Shown here: positions 25,060-34,399 of the stretch, piece by piece | How positions within the stretch are numbered: the first letter of the stretch is position 1 | Layout: every line of letters begins with the position of its first letter | Assembly: GCA_027365345.1 (NCBI GenBank) | Contig: DAHXNO010000057.1 | Location: forward strand, 1-36,032 | Direction: 5' to 3' | Origin: Granulicella sp. | Lineage (GTDB): Bacteria > Acidobacteriota > Terriglobia > Terriglobales > Acidobacteriaceae | Length of the DNA stretch: 36,032 nt | Notes under the pieces: generated by a model | The model's database searches: none | Told to the model about the DNA's origin: nothing | The model's input: only the letters and a program-made list of their open reading frames with translations | Made by a program: the position numbers and the translations under genes

Positions 25060-25297
25060 TCGAAACAAACAGTACTCCCCGGAAAGAAGCCGCTTTGAGT
25101 GGGGCAAGGGAATGAACCCAGGTGCTCTGCCCCGGACACAGCAAACCCAGACCCTACCTGCAAAGTCTGTGACCGATCTTCGTGGCTGCCTTCAGCATCT
25201 GATTGTAAATGAATCCGGCCAACGATCCGGGTGCTAAGCGAGAAACAGGCTGGTGCGGGAGTTCCAGCGGGGATTCCAGCAGGGACAGGAGAGAAGG

Positions 25298-25729
25298 ATG
25301 AACGAACCGGAGAGCATGCTGGAGATGCTGGGAGGAAGGCAGCGGGAGGCACGGACATTGGCCGTTGTGGGGCTTTCCGATGACCCGGGCAAGATAAGCA
25401 ACGCGGTTTCAGCGTATATGCAGGCGCATGGATACAGAATCCTGCCGATTAATCCGGCCATCGAGGGCGCCCTGGGGGAGAGGAGCTATCGCAGCCTGGC
25501 GGAGCTGCCGGAGAAGCCGGATGTGGTGAATGTGTTTCGGCGAGCTACCTACATTCCGCTGGTAGTGGATGCAATGCTGGCGCTGGGGCTAAGAAATCTT
25601 TGGGTACAGATGGGAATCTGGAACCCAGAGGCGGCGGCCAAGGCGGAGGCCGGCGGAATTCGGGTGGTGATGGACCGCTGCATCATGGTGGAGCACCGGC
25701 GGCTTTTTGGAGCGGATACGCGAATCTAA
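25298..25729 (+). CDS. CoA-binding domain protein (YccU-like)
   Basis: This is a 143-residue Rossmann-fold protein of the CoA_binding_2 family (E. coli YccU). Visible signatures are TLAVVGLSDDPGKISNAVS (about 20-38), the LPINPAI turn (50-56), PDVVNVFRR and LWVQMGIWNPEA, and the VMDRCIMVEH end. Members bind CoA or a related nucleotide, but no reaction is established. The ATG at 25298 has GGAGAGAAGG directly before it. It is followed after 33 bases by the DsbD-like gene and probably shares its transcript. The 238-base gap upstream separates it from the divergent lipoprotein gene. Confidence 0.92.
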   Translation: MNEPESMLEMLGGRQREARTLAVVGLSDDPGKISNAVSAYMQAHGYRILPINPAIEGALGERSYRSLAELPEKPDVVNVFRRATYIPLVVDAMLALGLRNLWVQMGIWNPEAAAKAEAGGIRVVMDRCIMVEHRRLFGADTRI

Positions 25730-25762
25730 AGGCAATCGGTTGACCATGGCGTTGGCTCTACA

Positions 25763-27922
25763 ATGGCAACTATGATGGAACGGCGCTGGAGTGGTGTACT
25801 GCGTTTGGCAGGGCTGGCCTGGCTGACTCTGGCGGGGCTGATGGGTGGGTCCGCGCAGGGGCAGATCGTCGAAGTGGGCAATGGCGGGCCCGGGCCGGTG
25901 AAGGCCAACCATGTGACGGCGGAGCTGACGGCGCTGGCTCCGCAGATCGCCATAGGTGGAACGTTGCAGGCCGGGCTGGTGCTGACCATGCAGGAGGGCT
26001 GGCACGTTTACTGGATCAACGCCGGCGATTCCGGCGAGCCGCCAGAGATCCATTGGAAGCTGCCGAAGGGGATGACTGCGGGGCCGATGCAGTTCCCTCC
26101 CCCCAGCCGCTTGCCGCTGGGGCCCCTGATGGACTTTGGGTATGAAGACAGCGTGGCGTTCCCGGTGCTGCTGACGGCGTCCCCTAGCATGCAGCCGGGC
26201 AAGGCGCATCTGGATGCGCACGTAAGCTGGCTGGTGTGCAGCAGCGTCTGCATACCGGGCAAGGCGCATCTGGGCATGGATCTCAAGGTGGTGAAGGGCC
26301 CACTGCCGGCGCCTCCGGCGGTGGGGGCAGTGGGGACTGCGCTCTCGGAGTTGCCCTCGCCACTGTCCGACGGCATGAGCGCGAGTGCGGTAACCGATGC
26401 AAAACGGATTCTGGTGACGCTGAAGACCGGCTCGCGAGAGACGGGCGCACAGATTTATCCCTATGACTCCGAGGTGATTGACAACGCGGCCGAGCAACGG
26501 GTGGAACCGATGGCGGATGGCGCCAGGGTATGGCTGAAGAGGGCTGGAGATTCGACGAGCGCGCCCCAGACTCTGCATGCGGTGGTGGAGTTCCCGGATA
26601 TTGGAGCGTTTGACTTCACCGTGCCGGTGACGCAGGGGGTGGTTCCAGCGCCTCCGCCGACGGCGCAGAAGACCCCGGATAACGGAACAGAGCAGTCCCT
26701 GACGGCGTTCAGCGCAATCGGGTTGGCGTTTCTGGGAGGGCTGCTGCTGAATCTGATGCCGTGCGTCTTCCCCGTGCTGTTTTTGAAGGGCCTGAGTCTG
26801 CTGCACTCCGCCAGCGAGGATCGCACCCGGCAGAGGGCGCATGGATGGATGTATACGGCGGGGATCGTGGTGAGCTTCTGGGCGATTGTGGCCGTACTGC
26901 TGATTCTTAGGGCCGGGGGCCGGGCGCTGGGCTGGGGGTTCCAGTTGCAGTCGCCGGGATTTGTGGCGGTTTTGGCGGCGCTGATTTTCTTCCTGGGTCT
27001 GAGTCTTGCGGGCCAGTTCGAACTGGGGTTGAGCCTGACCAGCGCGGGCGGCGAACTGGCCGGAAAGCCGGGGCTGAAGGGCAGCTTTTTTACCGGGGTG
27101 CTGGCCACGGTGGTGGCTACACCCTGCATGGCTCCGCTGATGGGCGCAGCGGTGGGCTTTGCGCTGGTGCAGCAGGCATGGCTTACCTTTGTGGTGTTCA
27201 CAAGCCTGGCGCTGGGTCTTGCCTTTCCCTTTCTGGCGCTGACGATGCAGCCGCAGTGGACGAGGTTCCTGCCGCGGCCGGGCGCGTGGATGGAGACGCT
27301 GAAGCAACTGGTTGCAGTACCTTTGTTTGCCACGGCGATCTGGCTCTGCTGGGTGTATGGCCGACTGTACTCGTCCGATGGGATAGACCACATGGCGTTG
27401 CTGCTGAGCTGCTTTCTGGTGCTGGCGATGGCCGGATGGGCGCTGGGCCGCTGGCCGGCAAGATGGGGCTCTACGCTTGCCGCAGTGGTGCTGATTGCGG
27501 TTGCGCTGGCGCTGCCGCTGCACCAGCCAGCGGTGGACAAGCTGGTATGGAAGCCCTATAGCGACGCGAACTTTACCGCGGCCAGGGCGACGGGTGATCC
27601 GGTGTTCATTGACTTTACGGCGGCCTGGTGCCTGAGTTGCCAGGTGAATGAACGGGCTGTGCTGGAGTCGCAGGAGGTGGAGCGGGAGCTGGCGAAGAAC
27701 CACATGCAACTGCTGAAGGCCGACTGGACACACTACGATCCGACGATTACGAAACAATTGGCGTCGCTGGGAAGGAGCGGCGTTCCAACCTACGTCATCT
27801 ATCCGCCGGGCAAGGTCTCCAATGCGGACGTTCTGCCGGAGCTGCTGACCAAGCAGATTGTGCTGAAGGCGATCAAGACGGATGCGCAACCTATGGGTTC
27901 GCAGACTGCGGGATCCAACTGA
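25763..27922 (+). CDS. dsbD: DsbD/ScsB-type thiol-disulfide transporter
   Basis: This inner-membrane protein passes electrons from cytoplasmic thioredoxin to periplasmic partners. Of 719 residues, the leader is at 10-32 and a periplasmic DsbD-alpha-like domain spans about 45-300 (WHVYWINAGDSGEPPEIHW; VCSSVCIPG with a Cys pair near 158-162). About eight membrane segments follow from 320, with the conserved NLMPCVFP (Cys334) and ATPCMAPL (Cys455). The C-terminal thioredoxin domain has WCLSC (Cys623, Cys626) and a cis-Pro in SGVPTYV. The whole electron-relay cysteine set is present. The N-terminal domain resembles ScsB-type more than classical DsbD. A redoxin follows after about 70 bases and is a plausible client. 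The symbol is by family. Confidence 0.93.
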   Translation: MATMMERRWSGVLRLAGLAWLTLAGLMGGSAQGQIVEVGNGGPGPVKANHVTAELTALAPQIAIGGTLQAGLVLTMQEGWHVYWINAGDSGEPPEIHWKLPKGMTAGPMQFPPPSRLPLGPLMDFGYEDSVAFPVLLTASPSMQPGKAHLDAHVSWLVCSSVCIPGKAHLGMDLKVVKGPLPAPPAVGAVGTALSELPSPLSDGMSASAVTDAKRILVTLKTGSRETGAQIYPYDSEVIDNAAEQRVEPMADGARVWLKRAGDSTSAPQTLHAVVEFPDIGAFDFTVPVTQGVVPAPPPTAQKTPDNGTEQSLTAFSAIGLAFLGGLLLNLMPCVFPVLFLKGLSLLHSASEDRTRQRAHGWMYTAGIVVSFWAIVAVLLILRAGGRALGWGFQLQSPGFVAVLAALIFFLGLSLAGQFELGLSLTSAGGELAGKPGLKGSFFTGVLATVVATPCMAPLMGAAVGFALVQQAWLTFVVFTSLALGLAFPFLALTMQPQWTRFLPRPGAWMETLKQLVAVPLFATAIWLCWVYGRLYSSDGIDHMALLLSCFLVLAMAGWALGRWPARWGSTLAAVVLIAVALALPLHQPAVDKLVWKPYSDANFTAARATGDPVFIDFTAAWCLSCQVNERAVLESQEVERELAKNHMQLLKADWTHYDPTITKQLASLGRSGVPTYVIYPPGKVSNADVLPELLTKQIVLKAIKTDAQPMGSQTAGSN

Positions 27923-27991
27923 GACAAAATCCCCGGGCGAAGCGTCTGACAGAGCAGGCTGGAAGCAGACCTTTGGAGGAGGATGGTTGTG

Positions 27992-28603
27992 ATGAGACCG
28001 TCGTTACGTGGATGGGTGGTAGCCGCAGGGTTGGCGATGCTGCCGGTGAGCGCGCTGGCGCTGAAGCCGGGAGATGTGGCCCCAACGTTTCGTGGCCTGG
28101 ACTCCAACGGAGGCTTTCAGAGACTGGCGGAGTACCGTGGCAATTTCGTGGTTCTGGAGTGGACCAACCGCGATTGCCCGTATACCCGGAAACACTACGA
28201 GAGCGGCAATATGGAGCGGCTGCAGAGAGAGTGGACGGCCAAGGGTGTGGTATGGCTGACGGTGATCTCTTCTGCGCCAGGGAAACAAGGGTATGCAACG
28301 GCGGCGGTGGAGAATGCGTATCTGAAGAAGATGCATGCCTCTCCCACGGCGGTGATCTTCGACCCGAGCGGGACGATTGGACGGATGTATGACGCCAAGA
28401 CGACGCCGGATATGTTTGTGATCGATCCCCAGGGGAAGCTGATCTACGAGGGCGCCATCGACGACCGGCCGACGCCGGACCCGGCTAGCCTGCAGGGGGC
28501 GACAAACTATGTGAGCGCGGCGCTGCAAGAGGCAATGAAAGGTGAGCCGGTGAAGACACCCGTGACTCGACCTTACGGCTGTAGCGTGAAGTATGGAGAT
28601 TGA
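27992..28603 (+). CDS. Periplasmic redoxin (AhpC/TSA-like thioredoxin fold)
   Basis: The 203-residue protein has a signal peptide (about 1-24, cleavage after SALA) and a redoxin domain: VAPTFRGLDSNG, NFVVLEWTNRDCPYTRKHY with Cys62, and DMFVIDPQGKLIYEGAIDD. Only one Cys is in the CPYTRKH active-site region. The other visible Cys is near the C-terminus in YGCSVKY (Cys197), so it may act as a resolving cysteine or the pair may react with DsbD. Start choice: GGAGGAGG at 27975-27982 lies nine bases before the ATG at 27992, whereas an ATG at 27983 abuts it. It probably forms an operon with the DsbD-like gene and receives electrons from it. Confidence 0.9.
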   Translation: MRPSLRGWVVAAGLAMLPVSALALKPGDVAPTFRGLDSNGGFQRLAEYRGNFVVLEWTNRDCPYTRKHYESGNMERLQREWTAKGVVWLTVISSAPGKQGYATAAVENAYLKKMHASPTAVIFDPSGTIGRMYDAKTTPDMFVIDPQGKLIYEGAIDDRPTPDPASLQGATNYVSAALQEAMKGEPVKTPVTRPYGCSVKYGD

Positions 28604-28632
28604 GCGGCAGGCGCGGCAGGCGGTGAGGGCTC

Positions 28633-30003
28633 TCAGGATCCGGAGTCTGAATCCGAGCCGCCCCGGCGCAGCCGGGCGATCTCTGCCATGCGCTGGGCCA
28701 GAAGCTTCTCGCGGCCTTCGCCTGTGGGGTGATAGTAACGATGGTTGACCAAGCGCTCCGGCAGGCAGTCCATGGCGGCTACTTTGCCGGGAAGGTCGTG
28801 AGCGTACTGGTAGTCCTTGCCGTAGTCCAGCTCCTTCATCAGCCGGGTGGGAGCGTTGCGCAGATGCAGGGGGACGGGGTCGGCGGGGGTGGATTCAATC
28901 TCTGCGAGAACCTGGCCAAAGGCCTTGTAGACGGCGTTGGACTTGGGCGCGAGCGAGAGGTAGACGACGGCCTGGGCGAGCGCCAGTTCTCCCTCTGGAG
29001 AGCCGAGAAAGTGCATGGCGTCGCGCGCCGAGAGACAGAGGTTGAGCGCCTCAGGCGCGGCTAAACCGATGTCTTCCACCGCCATGCGCACGATACGGCG
29101 GCTGATGAACATGGCGTCTTCGCCCGCGGCCAGCATGCGGCCCAGCCAGTAGAGCGCGGCGTCGGCGTCAGAGTTGCGAACCGATTTATGCAGCGCGGAG
29201 ATCAGGTCATAGTGCTGCTCTCCCTTTTTGTCGTAGAGCAGAACGCGTTGTTGCAGAGCTTCCGACGCAACGTCGAGCGTGATGACCGTCTGGCCCCGGC
29301 TCTGGACCAGCTTGGAGGCAACCTCCAAGGCGTTGAGTGCGTTGCGCGCGTCGCCGCTTGAGTAGCTGGCGATAGCCTGCAGCGCCGACTCCTCTGCGGT
29401 GAGGTGAAGGTTGCCCAGCCCCCGCGCCTGTTGCGGGGATTCGCCCTCGCCCAGCGTAAGAGCACGCTGCAGCAGCGCGAGGACCTCCGGCTGCTGCAGG
29501 GCGCGCAGGGTGTAGACGCGGCAGCGGGAGAGTAGCGCCGCGTTGATCTCAAAGCTGGGATTTTCCGTAGTGGCCCCGATGAGGCGGATGCTGCCGCGCT
29601 CGACGTAGGGTAGGAAGGCGTCCTGCTGGGCTTTGTTGAAGCGATGAATCTCGTCGACGAAGAGGATGGTGCGAGAGCCGTAGGTGATGGCCTTCTCCGC
29701 ATCGGCCATCACCTGCTTGATCTCCTTGATGCCGGAGAGAACGGCGGAGAACTCGATGAAGGTAGCCGAGGTGCGAAGAGCGATGATCTTGGCCAGGGAG
29801 GTTTTGCCCGTACCAGGCGGCCCCCAGAAGATGAGAGAAGCGGCGTCATCGGCTTCGATCTGCAGGCGGAGCGGCCGTCCGGGAGCGAGCAGATGGGTTT
29901 GGCCGAAGAACTCGTCCAGCGACTGCGGACGCATACGTTCCGCCAGAGGAGCATGGTGCGCGACGGGACGGTCTGGATCCGGGTTGGAGTTGAAGAGGCT
30001 CAT
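28633..30003 (-). CDS. rarA: RarA/MgsA replication-associated AAA+ ATPase
   Basis: This 456-residue clamp-loader-like ATPase acts at stalled replication forks (E. coli RarA/MgsA). Walker A is GPPGTGKTS (61-69) and Walker B is ILFVDEIHRFN, followed by a sensor-1 region GATTENPSFEINAALLSRC and an arginine-finger region. The C-terminal half has the family's KSVRNSDADAALYWL and MLAAGEDAMFISRRIVRMA helices and the ending RLVNHRYYHPT. The ATG at 30003 overlaps the stop of the upstream RNA methyltransferase (ATGA), so the two are translationally coupled. The C-terminal tail SDSDSGS is a low-complexity extra. Confidence 0.96.
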   Translation of the reverse strand: MSLFNSNPDPDRPVAHHAPLAERMRPQSLDEFFGQTHLLAPGRPLRLQIEADDAASLIFWGPPGTGKTSLAKIIALRTSATFIEFSAVLSGIKEIKQVMADAEKAITYGSRTILFVDEIHRFNKAQQDAFLPYVERGSIRLIGATTENPSFEINAALLSRCRVYTLRALQQPEVLALLQRALTLGEGESPQQARGLGNLHLTAEESALQAIASYSSGDARNALNALEVASKLVQSRGQTVITLDVASEALQQRVLLYDKKGEQHYDLISALHKSVRNSDADAALYWLGRMLAAGEDAMFISRRIVRMAVEDIGLAAPEALNLCLSARDAMHFLGSPEGELALAQAVVYLSLAPKSNAVYKAFGQVLAEIESTPADPVPLHLRNAPTRLMKELDYGKDYQYAHDLPGKVAAMDCLPERLVNHRYYHPTGEGREKLLAQRMAEIARLRRGGSDSDSGS

Positions 30004-30830
30004 GGAGCGCAAGAGGCTAGTTTGGGAGGCTGTACGCGCTGGCGCATGGCCTCATAGAGCAGCGTGGAGCCGGCGACAGCGGCATTGAGCGACTCTACCG
30101 CGCAGGGGATGCATACCTTATGATGCGCCAACGCGAGCGCTTGGGTGGACAGACCTGCGCCCTCATTGCCGATGAGGAGAGCCGCGCGTGGGGCAAAGAC
30201 GGTGCGCAGCAGAGAGTCCGCGCCATGCGATTGGGCTACGGCAGCGTAGAGGCGAGTTCCCTGCCCCTGCAACTGCTGAGCGATATCCGCCAGCGGAGCG
30301 CGCGCCACGGGGATGCGGAAGACGGAGCCGGCCGAGGCGCGAACGGCTTTTGGGTTCCACGGGTTGACGGTCTCTGGCGTGAGGTAGACCTGTTGTGCGG
30401 CGAAGGCCTCCGCGCTGCGCAGCAGCGTACCAAGGTTGCCGGGGTCCTGGAGTCCCTCCAGAACGAGAACGACGGCCCGTGGCTGGAGTGGAGCGAGCGG
30501 CAGCGCGGGGATTTGGACCGTAGCGGCGATTCCCTGAGGGGAGGCCGTCTCCACGGCGCTGGCGAAGACCTCTGGGCTGAGCGTGAACCTGGCGCAGGCA
30601 GCCGCTCCCGCAACGGCGCCGACCAATGCCGGGCGATCGAGCAGGCTGTGACTGCCCTGACGCAGAAAGAGGGCATCGAACGTCAGCCCGGAGCGGATGG
30701 CCTCCGCGATGAGGTGCTCCCCTTCCAGGCCGAGCCGGTCTCCTGGCTGCGCCGGCCTTCCGCTGAAAGATGCGCGCAGAGCTTTGACGCGGGCGTTGGA
30801 CTTGCTGGTGATGAGGAGCGGTGCAGACAT
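30000..30830 (-). CDS. TrmH/SpoU-family RNA 2'-O-methyltransferase
   Basis: This 276-residue SPOUT methyltransferase has a substrate-binding N-terminal domain (about 5-75, SNARVKALRASFSGR and LGLEGEHLIAEAI) and a knotted catalytic domain. It has all three SpoU motifs: EGLQDPGNLGTLLRSAEAF, LLIGNEGAGLS and IPCAVESLNAAVAGSTLLYE. These bind S-adenosylmethionine and transfer the methyl group to ribose 2'-OH of rRNA or tRNA. The particular nucleotide cannot be deduced. The ATG at 30830 has no strong ribosome-binding site upstream. The gene ends overlapping the rarA start; rarA is therefore read from the same message. Confidence 0.95.
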   Translation of the reverse strand: MSAPLLITSKSNARVKALRASFSGRPAQPGDRLGLEGEHLIAEAIRSGLTFDALFLRQGSHSLLDRPALVGAVAGAAACARFTLSPEVFASAVETASPQGIAATVQIPALPLAPLQPRAVVLVLEGLQDPGNLGTLLRSAEAFAAQQVYLTPETVNPWNPKAVRASAGSVFRIPVARAPLADIAQQLQGQGTRLYAAVAQSHGADSLLRTVFAPRAALLIGNEGAGLSTQALALAHHKVCIPCAVESLNAAVAGSTLLYEAMRQRVQPPKLASCAP

Positions 30831-30996
30831 AGGGTGAGAGGGATCCGATCACGAGCCTTTGCCTTCCGCAGCCGTTCGGATAGGCCAGGATCCAGTGTAA
30901 GCGTTGCCGGAAGGAGGGTTGTGTGAAGGAGATTTGGCTTTGACGGAGGCAGATGGGATAAAGTCATTGCTGGGGAAGATTATCTTGAAGGCCGAG

Positions 30997-31629
30997 ATGC
31001 TCCGCATTCATCCAGACGAGCCGGAACCGCGGCTGGTGTCCCAGGTTGTCGACTCACTGCAACGCGGCGATGTGGTGGCTTTGCCCACGGACACATTCTA
31101 CGGACTGGCGGTGGACCCGGTGAATCTGCGCGCGGTTGAGCGCATCTACGATTTGAAGACCCGGGCCAAGCATAAACCGCTCTCCCTGTTACTCTCTGAC
31201 ATGGCCCAGGCTTATGAGCTGGCGCGTGAGATTGATAACACCTTCGACCAGTTGGCAGAGAAGTTCTGGCCGGGGCCGCTGACGATTGTGGTGAAGGCAG
31301 GAGGCAAACTGCCGTTGCGGGTGACGGCGAATACCGGCAATGTGGCGCTGCGAGTTCCGGAGGCGCAGATCTGCAGGAGCGTGGTGCGGGCTTTGGGACT
31401 GCCCATCACAGCGACCTCCGCTAACCTGAGCGGACGCGCCGAGTGCACCTATGCGGCCTGTGTGCGGGAGCAGTTCGGCAACAAGATCCCGCTGATTGTT
31501 GACGGCGGGCCCACGGCCCGAGCGGTAGCGACCACCATCGTGGATCTTAGCGGCGGTGGAAACTCCTGGAGCATCCTGCGCGAGGGTGCGATTCCGACCC
31601 ATGAGATCGTACTGGCCTTGCAGCATTAG
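30997..31629 (+). CDS. YrdC/Sua5-family threonylcarbamoyl-AMP synthase-like protein
   Basis: Members make threonylcarbamoyl-AMP from threonine, bicarbonate and ATP for the t6A37 tRNA modification; the YciO branch is less well defined. The 210 residues carry VVALPTDTFYGL (27-38), the nucleotide-binding KTRAKHKPLSLLLSD, FWPGPLTIVVKA, VALRVPEA, TATSANLSG and a late IVDGGPTA...TTIVDLS, as expected. The IHPDEPEPR start resembles YciO. The ATG at 30997 starts where the family does and has GAAGG upstream; a TTG at 30940 with AAGGAG eight bases before it is an alternative that would add 19 residues. The gene runs opposite to the RNA methyltransferase. Confidence 0.93.
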   Translation: MLRIHPDEPEPRLVSQVVDSLQRGDVVALPTDTFYGLAVDPVNLRAVERIYDLKTRAKHKPLSLLLSDMAQAYELAREIDNTFDQLAEKFWPGPLTIVVKAGGKLPLRVTANTGNVALRVPEAQICRSVVRALGLPITATSANLSGRAECTYAACVREQFGNKIPLIVDGGPTARAVATTIVDLSGGGNSWSILREGAIPTHEIVLALQH

Positions 31630-31865
31630 AGCGGGACCGGCGAGACTTCGGTGAGCAGAGACTCTGCGCGGCAGTCTTCATTGGAGAGCGGCTAGCCGGA
31701 GGATGGGCGCCGGAACGCGATGCCCCTGGTTGCGTTGTCGCCATCTGCCGGAAGGCCGAGATCGAAGGATGGCCACGCACCGGCAGCTCCGGAGTTTGTC
31801 ATAGGAGTGGCACGTTGGATTCGGCACGATCGATGGCGGCATACTGAATGCTGGTTGCGAAACTC

Positions 31866-32633
31866 ATGAATACCGTAGCGTCCACATCGGGGAACCGGAG
31901 ACCAGAGAAGAGCGCGGCCGGAGGACGCAGACGTGGAGGCGGCTTGGGACGCGCGGCCTGGTTGCGCTGGAGTGTGGTTGCCCTGCTGCTGGTCTGCACG
32001 GGATGGTTCACCTGGGTTTATCGTCAGATCATTGCCACCTCGGAGTTGGACAACGCGCGGCCGGCGGGTGCGATCGCAGTGTTTGGAGCGGCGGAGTATG
32101 CGGGCAGGCCCTCGCCCGTGTTGCGCGCCAGGCTGGATAAAGCCGTCTCGCTGTACAACGAGGGGATGGCGCCGTTGATCATTACCCTGGGTGGGGGTAC
32201 GGAGAAGGACTCCGGCAAGACCGAGGGTGGCGTGGGGCGCGATTATTTGCTGGCCAACGGCGTGCCGTATGACAAGATCATTGCCGAGACAAAGTCACTG
32301 GACACCGAGCAGCAGGTAAAGAGTCTGGCCGGGATTGCGGCGCAGCGCCATCTGCGTCACCTGATTGTGGTGAGCGATGGGACGCACCTGTTTCGCATTG
32401 CGCTGCTGTGCAAGCGGGCAGGATTGAGCGTTTACACCTCGCCACGGGATCCTTTGGGACATATCGACAGGGTGGATGCGGCCAAGCGGATGGCGCATGA
32501 GATGCTGAGCTACACGTTCGAGCGGATGGGCATGAACGTGAGCCGACTGCGCCTGTGGCTGGACGGAAGAACGGGAGAAAACCAGGGGGCTCCAGGTTCT
32601 TCCAGGAAAAGACGCCCCCTAAGCCTTGGCTGA
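31866..32633 (+). CDS. YdcF-family (DUF218) membrane protein
   Basis: The 255-residue protein has an Arg-rich cytoplasmic start, one membrane helix at about 33-55 ([18 protein letters not shown]) and a DUF218 domain facing the periplasm: [37 protein letters not shown], the DTEQQ region and [21 protein letters not shown]. Family members (YdcF, SanA, ElyC) act in envelope or peptidoglycan lipid-carrier metabolism, but the reaction is unclear. The ATG at 31866 is chosen by homology; no good ribosome-binding site is visible. Its last 15 bases overlap the convergent 3' end of gpmI. Between 31630 and 31865 I see nothing assignable. Confidence 0.92.
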   Translation: MNTVASTSGNRRPEKSAAGGRRRGGGLGRAAWLRWSVVALLLVCTGWFTWVYRQIIATSELDNARPAGAIAVFGAAEYAGRPSPVLRARLDKAVSLYNEGMAPLIITLGGGTEKDSGKTEGGVGRDYLLANGVPYDKIIAETKSLDTEQQVKSLAGIAAQRHLRHLIVVSDGTHLFRIALLCKRAGLSVYTSPRDPLGHIDRVDAAKRMAHEMLSYTFERMGMNVSRLRLWLDGRTGENQGAPGSSRKRRPLSLG

Positions 32634-34259
32634 ACCCGCGGCTGCCGCCACAACCTGCGGTGCTGGGATGCGCAGGTCTCCTCCGGTCATCTGTTTGGGC
32701 AGATCCCGCTGGAGCAGCCCCAGAATGGTGGGTGAGATGTCACGCAGGGAGCCACCGGAACGGAGGCCCACTTGCTTACCCTGTTCGGTGACGAGGAGGA
32801 AAGGAACGGGGTTGGTGGTGTGAGCGGTGTGCGGACCACCGGTGACCGGGTCGATGAGGAGTTCGGCGTTGCCGTGATCGGCGGTGATGATCCAATTGGC
32901 GTTATGCCGCCGAACGGCCTGGTAGATGCGGGCGAGTTGGGCATCGACAGCTTCTACCGCCCTGATGGTGGGTTCGATCTTGCCCGAGTGGCCCACCATA
33001 TCCGCATTGGCGAAGTTGACGATGATGACGTCAAAGGCGGTGTCATTGATGGATTTGACGACGACGTCGGCGATGCCCTCGGCGGACATCTCTGGCGCGA
33101 GGTCATAGGTGGCGACCTTCTGGGATGGAATCAGCTCGCGGTCTTCTCCGGGAAAGGGCTTTTCGACGCCACCGTTGAAGAAGTAGGTGACGTGGGCATA
33201 CTTTTCCGTCTCTGCCACGCGAAGATTGCGCAGGTCGGCGGCGGCCATGACGTTCGCCAGAAGGTTGTCCATGCTCTCTGGCGGGATCACCATGGGCAGG
33301 GTGAACTTGGGGTCATACTGGGTCATCATGACGTAGTGCAGGTTGGCCGGGACGGTGTTGAGCGGAATCTGGTCATTCAACTCAGCGGCACGGGGCAGGC
33401 CAAGGCCGGCGTCCGCGGCGAGGCCGCTGCGGCGGGTGAGAGCACGGGTGATCTGGCGGGCGCGATCCGCACGGAAGTTGAAGCAGATGACCACATCGCC
33501 TTCTGCGATGGGGCCGATGGGATTGTCGTTGGCGTCGACGCAGACAAAGGGGTCAATAAACTCATCCGTGACGCCATTGTTGTAACTTTCTTTGACGCGG
33601 GCAACGGCGTCGCGGTATTTGCCGGCCGAAGCGTCTGATGTAACCATGGCGCGAAAGGCCTTGAGGATCTTCTCCCAGCGGAAGTCACGGTCCATGGCGA
33701 AGTAGCGGCCACTGACGCTGGCCAGTTGGCCGACGCCGTACTCGGCAAACTTCTGCTGGAGTTCCTGGAGGTAGCCTGCTCCGTTGGTGGGCGAGGTGTC
33801 GCGGCCATCCATGAAGGCATGGACATAGACCCGCTGGAGATGGTGCTGCGCAGCGAGCCGGAGCAACGCATAGAGGTGGCGCTGGTGGGAGTGGACCCCG
33901 CCGTCTGAGAGCAGACCGATGAGGTGCAGGGCATGGCCCTGCTGAGCGGCCTGGACGGCACGCAGCAGAGTGGGATCGGAGAAGAGTTCGCCGGAATCGA
34001 TAGCCATATCGATGCGGGTGATGTCCATGCGCACGATGCGGCCGGCTCCGATGTTGAGATGGCCGACCTCGCTGTTGCCCATCTGTCCATCTGGAAGGCC
34101 GACGAAGTGGTGGCTAGCCTGGATGAGCGTATTGGGATACTCGCGCAGCAGATTGTCATAGCAGGGCTTGCGCGCCAGAGCGATGCCGTTGCCGTGGGTT
34201 TCGGCACGATAACCCCAGCCGTCGAGGATAGTAAGGATCACGGGTGGCGTTGTTCTCAT
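32619..34259 (-). CDS. gpmI: 2,3-bisphosphoglycerate-independent phosphoglycerate mutase
   Basis: This enzyme interconverts 3- and 2-phosphoglycerate in glycolysis, using two Mn ions and a phosphoserine. Of 546 residues, DGWG (13-16) gives a metal ligand and [14 protein letters not shown] gives the catalytic Ser63. [14 protein letters not shown] and [15 protein letters not shown] are typical of the inserted domain, and [13 protein letters not shown] and ITADHGNAE supply the remaining metal ligands. The ATG at 34259 has AGGAAAG about ten bases upstream. The frame is open further upstream without homology. The next gene upstream on this strand is enolase, which consumes its product, so the two steps are adjacent on the chromosome. 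Its 3' end overlaps ydcF. Confidence 0.97.
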   Translation of the reverse strand: MRTTPPVILTILDGWGYRAETHGNGIALARKPCYDNLLREYPNTLIQASHHFVGLPDGQMGNSEVGHLNIGAGRIVRMDITRIDMAIDSGELFSDPTLLRAVQAAQQGHALHLIGLLSDGGVHSHQRHLYALLRLAAQHHLQRVYVHAFMDGRDTSPTNGAGYLQELQQKFAEYGVGQLASVSGRYFAMDRDFRWEKILKAFRAMVTSDASAGKYRDAVARVKESYNNGVTDEFIDPFVCVDANDNPIGPIAEGDVVICFNFRADRARQITRALTRRSGLAADAGLGLPRAAELNDQIPLNTVPANLHYVMMTQYDPKFTLPMVIPPESMDNLLANVMAAADLRNLRVAETEKYAHVTYFFNGGVEKPFPGEDRELIPSQKVATYDLAPEMSAEGIADVVVKSINDTAFDVIIVNFANADMVGHSGKIEPTIRAVEAVDAQLARIYQAVRRHNANWIITADHGNAELLIDPVTGGPHTAHTTNPVPFLLVTEQGKQVGLRSGGSLRDISPTILGLLQRDLPKQMTGGDLRIPAPQVVAAAAGSAKA

Positions 34260-34343
34260 AAAGGGCAGCTTTCCTGGTTTGGGTGAGGAGGCGAGGAGCG
34301 CAATGGCATCGACTGAAGCAAAGGAGGATGCGAAGCGCTGGGA

Positions 34344-34378
34344 GGCGGGCGCCTTCGCTTTTGGGAAAGGCACCCGCC
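34344..34378 (-). terminator. Strong hairpin between eno and gpmI
   Basis: GGCGGGCGCCTT (34344-34355) pairs with AAGGCACCCGCC (34367-34378), a 12-pair stem with one G-T or A-C mismatch depending on the strand. It lies 22 bases past the enolase stop. No T-run follows, so it may be a terminator, attenuator or RNA-stabilising stem that separates eno and gpmI expression. Confidence 0.5.
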
Positions 34379-34399
34379 CGTAGCAGTGCGGTGAGTCGA

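Noticed and set aside
25589-27889. Long minus-strand open frame of 766 codons opposite the DsbD-like gene
   Set aside because: It is composed of runs of Arg, Gln, His and Pro, typical of an antisense shadow of a GC-rich gene; the opposite strand encodes a clear DsbD family protein.
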